The notes beneath the pieces are model-generated. The model searched no databases, was not told the origin of the DNA, and worked only from the letters and a program-made list of their open reading frames with translations. Below, piece by piece: positions 26,200 through 36,345 of a stretch of 64,000 bases of DNA. Each line of letters opens with the position of its first letter. Positions within the stretch are counted from its first letter, which is position 1. The stretch is from NCBI GenBank assembly GCA_017979445.1, contig CM030711.1, positions 14,338,922 to 14,402,921 of the forward strand, written 5' to 3'. The position numbers and the translations under genes are program-made. This stretch comes from Akebia trifoliata (taxonomy: Eukaryota > Streptophyta > Magnoliopsida > Ranunculales > Lardizabalaceae).

Positions 26200-26426
26200 C
26201 TATTCTTGAAATAGGGAGATCTTTGGATAGTTTACAGCCAGATCTTGCTTCAACGATTGAATCTGGTAGGATTCCTGGATCAATTGTGTATCGTTACTTC
26301 GAATTGGAGAAGTCTGCAGTGTTTCCATGGTAGCTTCAGTTTGGGGGATTTAAGGAGCGATTGTTGGCTGATGATCTGTTCTTGGCTAAAGTTTCCATGG
26401 ATTGTGGTGTTGGAATCTTTACTAAG
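26200..26426 (+). pseudogene. Captured RETICULATA-related (DUF3411) exon fragment
   Basis: One frame reads LQPDLASTIESGRIPGSIV, YRYFELEKSAVFPW, then a TAG stop, then LQFGGFKERLLADDLFLAKV and CGVGIFTK. Plant RETICULATA-related proteins contain this order: a short helix with IESG.(I/V)P, FLELEKSAV..WL, FGGF(K/R)ERLLADDLFL.KV.(M/I)ECGVGIFTK. They are chloroplast-envelope membrane proteins that affect leaf mesophyll. The in-frame TAG replaces an expected Leu codon. After FTK the sequence is AAG|GTTTTA, compatible with a retained intron donor, so the fragment was probably copied as genomic DNA. It lies inside CACTA A and carries no membrane segments. Confidence 0.8.
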
Positions 26427-27285
26427 GTTTTATAATAATTATTTTTTTCTTTTATATTTGTTGGTTTGATGTGATTTGATTTCATTTTACGTCGATGATG
26501 TTTCTCTTGTTTGTGAAATCTCGGATTTTTCGCCTTGCTATGTATATAATTTCATGAATTTTTTCAAGTAAATATGGTTAACTGGAAATACTATTACATT
26601 GATAATCTATATTGATTTGGAGGAACTGTCTTCATATCTCCAAATCAATATAGGTTATAAGCTATATAACGTTGATTTGAAGTTTAATTCTGGTTTTATA
26701 AATTTCAACCTTGTGGAATCTTGCCAAAATAATAATTATAAAGCATTTTCATCATCTGCACTATATTGTTTAGGAGAAACAAACTTCTTAGTCCTTAGAG
26801 ACCCAACCAAATTATATTGTTTCACTGATGTTTTTCTACTTTTATGTCATTTGATGCTTTCTTTGATATAGTATGTAAATATTTTGGATTTTTTGAGACC
26901 CAGCCATCCAATTTTGGATTTTTTTGAAATAAATATATTATTATTATGTAAATATTTCAATTTATTGAACAAATTATGTGATTTTATTGGTATAGTATAT
27001 GGTTTAATGTACTAGGAGTGAAGATCTAAAAGCTTTTTTTAATCAAAGTGTATGTTACATCATCTGTTGAGGACCTCATCTAAAGTAAGAAGTAGAAAAC
27101 TTGGATCATTTACCATAGGATGCGTAGAATCATAATCTTTTTCTTGTGTATCCTAAGGCAAATGTTCCTGTATCTCATTCCCATCTTTAATTTTTATTTA
27201 TTTGATCCAAATTTTGTTTTTGTCAAATGTTATTTGTTTAGTGTCTGTTTGGATGTCTAATATGGTAGTATCGATTCAATTATTT

Positions 27286-27907
27286 AAGTTTCAAGTAACT
27301 TTTAGGTGGGAAGATTGAGGGTGACCTATCAATTGCCAATCACCATTACTTACTCCTGATCCTTCGAAATTTAATTTTATAGTAAACGTGACATCTTACC
27401 TGATCCTGTTTCATTTCAATATTATGTTGATCACCATTTTTGTGGTAGTGATGTTGCTCTTGTCTTGTGGTATGGCTACTGCAAATCTGCAACTCAACCT
27501 TGGTAAGCACATCAAACCATATCCATGTTTTATGCAATTTGTGTCTCAACTCTTAAGGCTGTTAATGGATCAGATCAAACCTGAAATCGGATCAGTTTTG
27601 ATTCGATAATTTCGAATCTAGATCAATATTTGGGTTCCAATAAGGATCTAATTTAATAATATTTACCGAATCCGAACTATGTTACTATGCTAACAAAATA
27701 AGATGTATTTTTATTCCCATTTTACAGGAAGAAGGTTTCTTGGTGTATCAATTGAATCCGACTATGGGCAAACTTATAAAACAATAGGAGGTGGAGACTA
27801 TGGTGGCAATAGAAGGTAAGATGTCATTTAAGTTTCAAGTAACTTTTAGGTGGGAAGATTGAGGGTGACCTATCAATTGCCAATCACCATTACTTACTCC
27901 TGGTCCT
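27286..27907 (+). repeat. Direct duplication of about 80 bp inside CACTA A
   Basis: AAGTTTCAAGTAACTTTTAG through TTACTCCTG(A/G)TCCTT occurs at 27286-27364 and again at 27828-27907 with almost no differences. Between them is an exon-like block at about 27727-27816 bordered by TTTTACAG and AGAAG|GTAAGA, reading FLGVSIESDYGQTYK and IGGGDYGGN. I do not recognise that peptide. Confidence 0.7.
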
Positions 27908-28427
27908 TTGGCAACATATTCAAGTTTTAGTTGTATATCAGTTTAGTTTATTATTAAAACTGACTTTTTAAGTCCCTATCCTCTTTAACACTTTCTACAT
28001 GGCACTAGAACATAGATTGTGATCCCTTTCAGATTTAAGCATTTTAGTTCATGATGGGCAGGATTAATTCTTGGAAGTTGGCTACTAATTTAGAAAACCA
28101 ACTTCAGTTAATTACAGCTTTTTAGGCCTAAAAATGAGTCCAAATTAAAGAGTGAGTCATGATTCATGTAGCAAGATGGGAGACATCCTGCTAAACATAT
28201 AACTTTGCTTTAGTTGATGTTGCTCATGTCTTTGGAACTTTGTTCTCACTAAGAAAATCAAAACACAGGTGTTCATTTACTACTACAACTACTACTGCTT
28301 CTAGTATTACTACACGATGGCACAGGAATAAGGGTTATTTTATATATATCATTGAGCATAAAACTGTTTCTTATTTTTCTGTCTTTAACACATTTGTCTT
28401 GCTTGTTTGATTCTCGGTCTCAATCAG

Positions 28428-28509
28428 CTTGATTCCAATTCCCAATTAAGAGAAATGATGCAAAAACCCAGAATTTCTTCCACAAGAGACGTCCCTTGAA
28501 AGAATGCAG
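28428..28509 (+). pseudogene. Captured ubiquilin (DSK2) exon 1 of 2
   Basis: Flanked by AATCAG| and |GTACCG, the exon reads LDSNSQLREMMQ, then after a 1-bp frameshift in an A run NPEFLPQETS and ERMQ. Plant DSK2/ubiquilin proteins have LDSNPQLREMMQNPEFLRQL...PETMQ in the STI1-type region that precedes the C-terminal UBA domain. Ubiquilins shuttle ubiquitinated proteins to the proteasome. Only this short piece is present, frameshifted, so it is a dead copy. Confidence 0.85.
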
Positions 28510-28728
28510 GTACCGTCCCTTTATCTTTTGCCAAGTGAGCATGTTAAATAGTGAGGTTTACACATTTCCCGGTCCTGCTTTCTGTGATGTAAGATTGCCA
28601 GTGTTGAAGAGGGACATCGTATTCCTCGATTATTTTTCGTGATTTAGATTACTATAGCTAGTTGGTACATGCTTGTTCTCCGTTGTTTTTTATTTTTATT
28701 TTGACTTTTATTTTATAATTTTCTGCAG

Positions 28729-28787
28729 CAAGTTTTGGCCTTACAGCAATCACTTTTGTCTAATCTTGGTCAATCGCAATCAGCACA
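28729..28787 (+). pseudogene. Captured ubiquilin (DSK2) exon 2 of 2
   Basis: After TTTTCTGCAG| the frame reads QVLALQQSLLSNLGQSQSAQ and ends at CA|GTAAGT. This follows directly on from the previous exon in real ubiquilins (PETMQ-QMLTLQQ.LLSQL). The intervening 28510-28728 behaves as a retained intron with intact GT and AG. The two exons in correct order with splice sites show DNA-level capture. Confidence 0.85.
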
Positions 28788-30659
28788 GTAAGTCAAGGCA
28801 TTTACCAATTGCTATAAATCTTTGCTTAAATTTACTTCACAACCATAATGTTCATTTTCTGTTGGAAGGCGACTCTCAAGCACATATAGTAGGCTATGTA
28901 ATGCCTTAATTTAGTGTTTCATGGACTGTTTCATTTGTTTATTCTCTGGGTGACTGTGCGGGACACTGAGTTAGACTTTATGCTCACGTGGAGGTGTGCA
29001 TAGAACCAAAGATTTTTCTCTCATATCATTAGGAAAAGCATCGATGTTTCTGTGCACACCTCCTCGTCAGCACAGTCACTACATGCAGATTGTTTATGAT
29101 TATATATTTAGATATGGATTTATTTGTTTTCTTGCTGTTTATTTCTTCTCTTTTTTATGATGATGGTTATGCTTTATGAAAATTGTATTGGTGGGATGTA
29201 TATGTATGATAAATGAATTAAGACTATGTATATAATCAGGTTATAAGAAATTCTAAGTTGGTCTTATAGGATAAGTTATTAGTGATGTATAGCTGATCAA
29301 TTACTTGCAATCATGTACCTTAACTTGCCGTTTTGACGATTTGGGTGTGGCCCAAATGTTAAGATACCGTGTATTTGAGTGAGATAAAAACAATTAGGTT
29401 TGAGTTTTCTTGGCATATTGTTGGCTGAGATGATCTCATTATTCAAATTATATCTCCGGGTGATGAAGTACCGTTGAATCGGTAGTGCATTTCAGCTTGG
29501 AATATGTAGAACAACACTCCACTCAGAAGGATAGGTTGTTGAGTATGACTTGGTCATATTGTTGTCTATCAAGTTTCTTTCAGACTATGAACAACATTTC
29601 CCCTCTATTTTTTGCAGTTTTGTTTTTGTTTTTGGTGTTGTAATCTATATTGTTTTTGGTTTTGTTTTTAAATCAGTGCTTTGTTTGCGTCTCTAATCTA
29701 TATAGTTGAATTGTGTCTCTCATGTTTCTTAGCATTCTTGTGTTGTTTTTGTACTCATATGTAATTTTCTTAGATGGATTCTTTTTGTTCTTTATTTGCT
29801 GTATGCCTATATCAGTAATAGATTTCATCTTGGGGATATGTGTGAGTATTAGTTGAGTTGTGTCTCTCATGTTTCATAGGTGAATGAAGGAGAATCAGAG
29901 TAATCCCACACATTTTGCTTAGGGTCTAAAGGAACCAAAAGCTTCAAACCCAAAGTTGAATCTGGTTCGTTAACTTGAATACATAGATGAAGTGAAGATG
30001 GCTTCAAGATGCTGTTTTTATTAATAGATGTAGATTTCCCATCTTGAAACCTTTTTTCTTTATTATTGTCTCGAAGAGGAAGAGTAAGAGGGACCCTTTT
30101 TTTTGAACTACTACTTTATTGCTTCTTGTGGTTGGGGACTGTATTTTTCTTGTTGTCGAATGGGATGATGATTTAAGCATAATTGGTTTGAATTTGTAAA
30201 TTATGACTCATTGCAACTCTTTTTGTGTATAAATTAATGTGATAGAGAACCTCGATGTTCTCTATTTCGACCTATTCTAACCGTGGGTAATAGGCAAGTA
30301 GCAAAAAAAAAAAAAAACAATTTATTTTAGATATCAATTAATAACAATTTTAGATATCGGTTTATAACCGATTTCTAAAGTCTCTGACGTAGGACATCAG
30401 TTCTATAAAATCCGATGTCTTAAATCTTTTTGGGTTATTGTGTTTAGGTATATAAAGACGCAGATTAGGAAGGGTTTTAAGCCGTTCCAAATTCCGAGAT
30501 CTGGAACGGTTTTTAACCGTTCCAAATCATGAAACATAGAACGGCTTTCAGCCGTTTAACCTCATTAACGACGCCTCGATTAAAGACGGTCTGCAAGCCG
30601 TTTCATAGTGGCTTAGGAACGGTAATAAACCGTTCCTAATTGCCATATTTGTTGTAGTG

Positions 30660-31140
30660 GATGCTAGTAGCGAAGAGAAGAAAGAAAGAAAAAAAAACTC
30701 TCTTAATCGACATCTTCATCTCCTCTTCTTCTACGCCATTACTGCCATGACCGACCTCTAAACACGAAACTAGTTCGTTAAATTTGAATGTCTGAGGTGA
30801 AGGGATCAAAGATAAACTTCTACCAACGAAGAGAGCATCATTGTTGGATCTGAAACTAAAATCGTGATTTCTTGGCTTGGTGAACGAAGAGAACAAACTT
30901 GTTTGGGAAGTTAGGATTAGTGATTGGGTACGAGCGGTTGAAGTTGGGGGTCTTAGATGGAATTAAGTCTCTGAAAGTGAAGAGAGATCTGCTGTCGAGA
31001 ACACAGAAATTAGGATTTTTGTTCAGTTCTCATGAGGACTTGAAATAGGGACTGTTCAGATAAGAGGAAGAAACAGAGATGAGAGAAATCTAGTAGAGAG
31101 AGAGAGAGAGAGAAACGTCTCTCTCCTTTGCGGCCCCCTT
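30660..31140 (-). pseudogene. DUF155 (RMD1/RRG-like) exon fragment, upstream half and probable 5' UTR
   Basis: From about 30950 the open frame reads LTSQTSLFSSFTKPRNH, FSFRSNNDALFVGR, KFNELVSCLEVGHG, GVEEEEMKMSIKRVFF and ends LFATSI at the CACTA border. The end, ..K..FLSTSI/FATSI, is where RRG-like proteins move from the transit-peptide-like N-terminus into the DUF155 domain. Joining across the CACTA insertion after removing one TSD copy gives TSIDLKNL in frame. Further upstream (to about 31140) is CT-rich leader-like sequence with no agreed start codon in this frame; a TAA at about 30970 closes it. The Ser/Arg-rich N-terminus suits an organelle transit peptide. Confidence 0.6.
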
Positions 31141-31839
31141 CTTTCTTCCATTGGGGAAGAAGATAAAACATGTAAAATCAATTTTGTACTAGTAGCACAC
31201 CTCGTATTTTAAAAAATTGATGTTGCTAACAGAAGCGCACAAATATCTCTTTTTTAATTTTTTTACTTGCTGCCAATAAACATATCAACTCGCCTAAAAA
31301 ATTTTAAAAACAAAATACTATCAAAGAACGAATCACACACACCTAGTAAAAATAAAACGATTTAAAAAAAAAAAAAAAAGATTACTGTCAAACACACCTT
31401 ATAAAAATAAAAGATTTAAAAAAAAAACATACTGTCCAAGGACAGATCAAACATGCCTAAAACTGTATATATAAAAAATAATACTGTCGCAGGATAGATG
31501 TCAACAAAAAAAAAAAAAAAAACGAGCTTCATGATTCAACAAGCATTACTCCATCCTTAACAACTCCACCCTCAATAAAGTTATCCTCTTGAAATCTTGA
31601 ATTATTTAGGGTTATTCCAAATGATCCTTCATTGGACCATAAAAAAATAATAATAATATGCCAAAGCAGAATATTCATAATCTAAACAAATGATCAATAA
31701 TTGAGCAAAAAAAGAATGATAAAAATAAAAAATAAACAAATAAACAAACAACTAAAAAAAAACTAGGTCGTTTTGGCAATGCTCCCATACTTGGGGCCTT
31801 TCAAGTTTGATCCTCAATAATCCCCAGCGGAGTCATCAC
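31141..31839 (-). other. Leader of the Tat-type element, LTR-proximal half, with degenerate primer site
   Basis: Poly(A)-rich short units with ACTGTC.AA.GACAGAT and TTGCTGCCAATAA recur, like those at 24780-25460. Adjacent to the LTR the minus strand reads GATGACTCCGCTGGGGATT (about 31838-31820), close to the TGGCGACTCCGCTGGGGA primer-site region common in Tat-type elements. Confidence 0.6.
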
Positions 31840-33362
31840 TGAAAGCCCTCAATTCGTGAGGTATGCGGATTCCCTTTTGATTTTCGAGGGTTGGGAGACA
31901 TCACCTAGTTATTACGGTCTACGAACCAAGCATTGACTCAAGATGGATAAAAAAATGACTAATCTACAAAAAGAAACTAAGTCCAGGGATCACGTTACGG
32001 GATTGGAAGGTATTAGGCACCAACCCCGCCCTACAAAAGTCGGTCTCTACTATTTCCCAAGAAGATTACATTGCTAAAAAAAACCTAAAATAAATAATTA
32101 AAGCAAATAAAAAAAATAAAGGGAAAATATACCTATACGATCGCAATAAGTCGTTCTCTCAAAACTGGTAGAGTGGTTTTTCGTGAAATATTTCTCGTTT
32201 TATTTCTGTCATTGAATCTACTTCAGATCTGAGTGTTTCCTAAATTTTGAAGAATTTCTGGGTATTTTATGGAGAGTTTCTAGGTGATTGTGAGTAAAAC
32301 CTAGGATTTGGATGATAGGTAAGGGGTTAGGGCTTCAAAATCAGGGTTTTGAGAAGGATATGGAGGCTTTTTGACCTATTTTTTCAAGGATTTTCTTTTA
32401 CCTACGAAATTAGCTTGTGGAGATTCTCTATTTATAGAGTTTTTTGGGTAGAGTTAGTTTTTTATTAGGTTTCTTTTAGGATTTTAATTAGGATTTTGAC
32501 TTTAGTCTCATGAGATTGAATTGGTCTTTTTAGATTAGGATTTTGACTTAAGTCTTACGAGATTGACTTGGTTCCTTTAGATTAGGGTTTTAATTAGGAT
32601 TTTGACTTAAGTCTTATGTGATTGACTTGGTTAGGGTTTTAATTACGGTTTTGACTTAAGTCTTATGAGATTGACTTTATTTTTTAGGATTTTGATTTAA
32701 TTATTATGAGATTGACTTGGTTTAGATTTTTAAATTAATTTTATTAAGATTTTACTTTACATTAATTAATATTTAATTTATTAATTTTGAAATTAAAAAT
32801 TTTAAAAATTAAAAAATTACCGTTTTACCCCTGAAGAGAACTTTTGAGTTTGAAGTCGGTTTTCAATGTTTCAGGATGTTTTGGAATCGATTTTGCATAA
32901 CGAATTCAATGGGATTATTGTTTGTGTAATTTACAAAATTTTTTGGCGTGAAATAATTGTCAACCCTTATGATAATTTTGTTGAATTTGGTGAAAATTGA
33001 CGAAATGATTTATTTGATTTCATTTTATTGTTTTATATGTTCGAAAAGAGTTTTCCTAAGTGTAAGGGGGTTCTAAGGATGTTTTGATGTTAGGGGTATT
33101 TTGGTAATTTGATCATTTTTTAGTAATTTTTACCATGAGGTTTCTTTTTGTCTGTGAAATGATGATTTCTATGTTTTTGGGATTATATTTTCTTAGCGTA
33201 GCGTGGTTTCTACAGTTTTGTTAGTTTGAGATACCTAATCTGAATTTCTGAAACATATCTAGTAATAAATAAAGCATTGGAATAATCATCTATCATTGGG
33301 AATCGTCGCGATCGGATTGACGAATTAATTAATCAGGCGAGTGCAAAAATGGGGTGTCTACA
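31840..33362 (-). repeat. 5' LTR of the Tat-type element
   Basis: About 1523 bp. On the minus strand it starts TGTAGACACCCCATTTTTGC and ends GAGGGCTTTCA. It matches 14530-16097 throughout, with scattered substitutions and small indels, so insertion was not recent. Partial copies of the same LTR start occur at 62590-62791 and, more distantly, at 61350-61678. Confidence 0.85.
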
Positions 33363-33893
33363 ATAGGAGGGAACGATTTGTGGAACACTAAAATCTATGT
33401 GATCCCATGTTTTCTTGAAAAAGTCAAAGGAATTTTGTCAATCAAGTTTTAACATCGGAGGGACGGGGGATAAAAACAAGAATGTGGAAGTTATCCTGAT
33501 CCTTAAAATTCAAGGATCCTGAGTGGATATAGATCCAGGTAGAACCCTCAAATTTGGTAAATGATTATGATAAGATAAAGTTCCGAAAAGGAAGGAGTGA
33601 ATAAGGCCATGATCCTGATTCAATACATTCCAAATTGAATTGGAAAAAGGTTGGAAAGTGAGATTTGACCCCTATAAATAGATGGCAAGGCACATCAAAG
33701 ATATGTTCTTCTTCGGTCCTTACTATGCCTTTGTTAATTTTTCTACTAAATCTACTTTGGCATCGAAGAGGTTGCTCTGCAAGCACACCTAGGAGTTCAA
33801 GAGTTGTAGATTGAACACTGATCTTGGAAATCTTGAGGTAGAACAACAAATTGCATGTTCTGTGGAAAATGCTTAAAGGGAAAAAGACCACCA
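33363..33893 (+). repeat. Ty3/gypsy LTR and leader remnant
   Basis: A promoter-like CCCCTATAAATAGATGG lies at about 33670-33687. A primer-site-like TTTGGCATCGAAGAGG is near 33755, just upstream of gag. The outer LTR end is not visible because the Tat-type LTR abuts it at 33362. Confidence 0.5.
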
Positions 33894-34870
33894 TGGTGAC
33901 AACAAGGTAAGAAGATGTTAAGGGAGGTGGGGTTACGCTTCAGGCCCCGTCTACACCCCAAGATCACATGCAAGCCATGTACAAACTGCTGGTGTAGGTA
34001 AAAGCAAACATGCATGAATGACTTGATCACTAAAATGTTGAAATACAGGCCTTGAGGAGGGAAAAAAAAAGCTACGTCAACAAGTAACTGAAGGGATTGA
34101 AGGTGGGGATGATTGAAATCTAGAGGATAGGGTTATTGAGAAAAAACACAATACTGTAGAAACTGAGTAAATGAATCTAGATCGGAGGGAAAACACTATG
34201 GCTTGGGAAACTATGACCAGAGAAGAGGTTGAGGGTCCATTGCGTAAACAAAACGATAGAAATATACTTAAGGGGAAGGAGAAAATTTATTGGAATGTAA
34301 TAAGAGAACTCAAGGGAACCCTATTCTTAGAGGTGATAATATCAACTGATCCCCCAAGAGTGTTTCACCTTTCGAATTGAGGTGTTCAATGGAACTAAAA
34401 ACCTATTGAAGCATATGCTGCATTATAAGATATAGATGGTCTTGTATCAGGGAGATAATGTTATTATGTGCAAATTTTTCCTCTCCGCCTTGAGGCAAGG
34501 TGTTATCATATGGTACCAAGGACTCCCTTCTGGCTTGTTTAGGAATTTTAACGAGCTCAAAGAGATTTTCATTGCACAATTTGTCTACAATAAGAAGAGA
34601 AATGTTGGGATGAATGTATTTTCCCATTTGAAACAACAGCACAAGGAGAGTATCTGAGCATTCACTACATGCTTCTAGTCAAAATTGTTGACCGTTTAGG
34701 ACCCCGATGAGAAGTAGGTCTATATGGCGTTTATGACTATCATATTCCCAGGGCCGAAGCTTCATGAGACCTTGATTATGTTAAGCCCACCAGGGAGAAA
34801 GATCTTTAAGTAAAAGTGGAGAAGTACATCTGGATAGAAGAATCGATGAAGGGTCAAGCGCAAGCAACAC
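33894..34870 (+). pseudogene. Ty3/gypsy gag remnant, truncated by a copia LTR
   Basis: From ATG at 33894: MVTTR, then TPQDHMQAMYKLLV, VKANMHE, VEIQALRRE; after a weak stretch, LEVFNGTKNLLKHMLHYK and MCKFFLSALRQGVIIWYQGL, FNELKEIFIAQFVYNKK, GMNVFSHLKQQHKESI (34380-34660), then MAFMTIIFPGPKLHETL and KVEKYIWIEES-like text. This is the usual Retrotrans_gag order. Stops mostly sit where Gln or Trp is expected (LLV*VKA, HE*LDH*N), compatible with C-to-T decay of methylated DNA. The frame ends at the copia LTR at 34871. Confidence 0.75.
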
Positions 34871-35869
34871 ATTTAGAACTCTATAACGTGTGACTAATTG
34901 GCTTCACGATTTTGGGTTGTTTAATTACACTAGGATTCTATACATAAAAGATATCGATATTTTAGGAATCCTAATATTGTTAGAATTATAGATATTTTTT
35001 AAGGTTAGTAAGAAATCTTGATAGATAGGAGTCTTACTAAAAGAATAACTTTAGACCCTTAATCTTCATCTATAAAAAGGGTCGGTGACCCCATATTGGT
35101 ATACAAAAATACATGAAAAGAAATAACTAAGTGTGAAAAACGCATAAAGTAGAGAGTTCTAAAAAGAGTGATATCCATCAATCACTAGAACCCTAGTCGA
35201 TCCACATAGATAAAAGGGAGAAGAAAGCCAATTTGATTGGGATTTCGAAAGTTTTAAGGAACACATCGATTATAGGGCACATCTCTAATGATTTTGAATC
35301 AATGACTTTATGATGGCACAATAAGGTAAGTACTATCAACTTGTTTTAATAATTGAATGAATAGTATACTTGAGGTATGCAATAGATTAGATTCTATTGG
35401 GAAATCATAGTGTATTAAAGTCATGTTTGAGATTTTGAATGAGTAAAAATCTAACATATGATATCAGAGCATTAGGTTTCTGGAATCGACATATCTTAGT
35501 TTATAGACTATTCATGCATGAAAGTTACCATGACTTAAATTCTTTTTATATTTTTTCTCTTTGATTGCATTTTTTATATTCAAAATTTAGATTTTTGTTT
35601 TGACTTCAAAAATTCAGATTTTGATTTTGATTTAGGAAACCCCAATTTTGGTTTTGATTTCAAAAATTCAAATTTTTGTTTTGATTTATTCTAATTTGGG
35701 AATTCAGCATATGTTTTTGAATATTAATTTGGGGAACTTCGGATTCCAAATTTGGAAATTCTTTGAATTCCAATTCGGTAATTTCTACTTTGGATGGTTC
35801 TAAAAATACTTGCAGGTGGAATTTCTTAATTGATTTTAGATCGTGGAGCTAATCAGGACTTTTTCAAAT
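34871..35869 (+). mobile_element. copia LTR, primer site and leader (5' end of a truncated element)
   Basis: The LTR runs from about 34871 (degenerate start, TTTAGAACTCTATAACG) to 35456 (AAAATCTAACA). TATGATATCAGAGC follows, nearly the full tRNA-Met primer site TGGTATCAGAGC. It matches 9731-10314 in length and content. The leader (35470-35869) has degenerate AAAATTCAGATTTTGATTTTG-type repeats. Coding sequence is absent; another LTR fragment follows. Confidence 0.8.
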
Positions 35870-36258
35870 CCTTCCATATTTTATGGAATTCAAGGAATGA
35901 TCATTTAATAATTGGGACAATTTTAGCCATAGGATTTATTTGGCAAATCCAACATAAATTGATGATGATGATCGGACTGTGACCTTGACTGTAATATTTC
36001 TATGTTGACCATAAGATAATTTTGGATTGTAGTAGAGACCGATCATTTTGATCGGGCGGGTTTGGTGCCTAATACCTTTCGAAATCGTAATCTGACCCCT
36101 TACCCATATCTTTGATCCGTGGACCGATCCATATCCATTTGAAGTTATTTATGGTTCCTAGACCTAAACTAGGTGGCGACTCCTTTATTTTAAAATCCTC
36201 CATTTAATAAATTGGACCCCTATCTACTATTTAGTGAAAATGGGTCGAAGCGATTTCA
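35870..36258 (+). repeat. 3' end of a Tat/Ogre-type LTR
   Basis: Ends AGCGATTTCA at 36258 and shares TTTGGTGCCTAATACC, GGTTCCTAGACCTAAACTAG and GTGGCGACTCC with 120-437 and, inverted, 54770-55050. The left limit is approximate, where similarity to the copia leader stops. No PBS-like text follows. Confidence 0.6.
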
Positions 36259-36345
36259 ATTGAATGTTTGGGTTGCGTAGATGGGTTAAGGTAATTTAGG
36301 TGATTTCGGACTAGTTTGTTGTTTTGTCGAAGCATCTACGGTATA

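Larger units (their letters stand above)
25736..30659 (+). mobile_element. CACTA (EnSpm/CMC) transposon A, non-autonomous, carries host gene fragments
   Basis: 4924 bp. Starts CACTACAAAAAAAATG and ends CATATTTGTTGTAGTG, inverted CACTACAA termini. A 3-bp TSD GAT flanks it (25733-25735, 30660-30662), as expected for CACTA elements. Subterminal repeats built on AAACGG...CCGTTTT lie in the first 120 and last 190 bp. A CT-rich microsatellite (25886-25920) follows the left terminus. No transposase was found. Inside are a RETICULATA-related fragment (26200-26426) and two ubiquilin exons (28428-28787). Its ends match CACTA B at 56290-59133, which lies in the opposite orientation. Confidence 0.92.
14530..33362 (-). 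mobile_element. Tat-lineage Ty3/gypsy retrotransposon carrying a host exon and two nested insertions
   Basis: Minus-strand order: 5' LTR (33362-31840), degenerate primer site (about 31839-31822), leader with a captured DUF155 exon, gag (22642-21160), integrase and C-terminal tail (20700-19740), 3' UTR tandem array (18522-16478), polypurine tract (about 16110-16098), 3' LTR (16097-14530). Protease, reverse transcriptase and RNase H are not visible between gag and integrase, so this is an internally deleted, non-autonomous copy. Nested inside are a CACTA element (25736-30659) and a solo LTR (17044-18314). Flanking pentamers are ATACC and ATAGG, which do not match fully, so the two LTRs may have diverged flanks or a recombinant origin. 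Tat-type placement rests on the TGTAGACA start, CX2HX4HX4C gag box and 3' UTR repeats. Confidence 0.75.
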
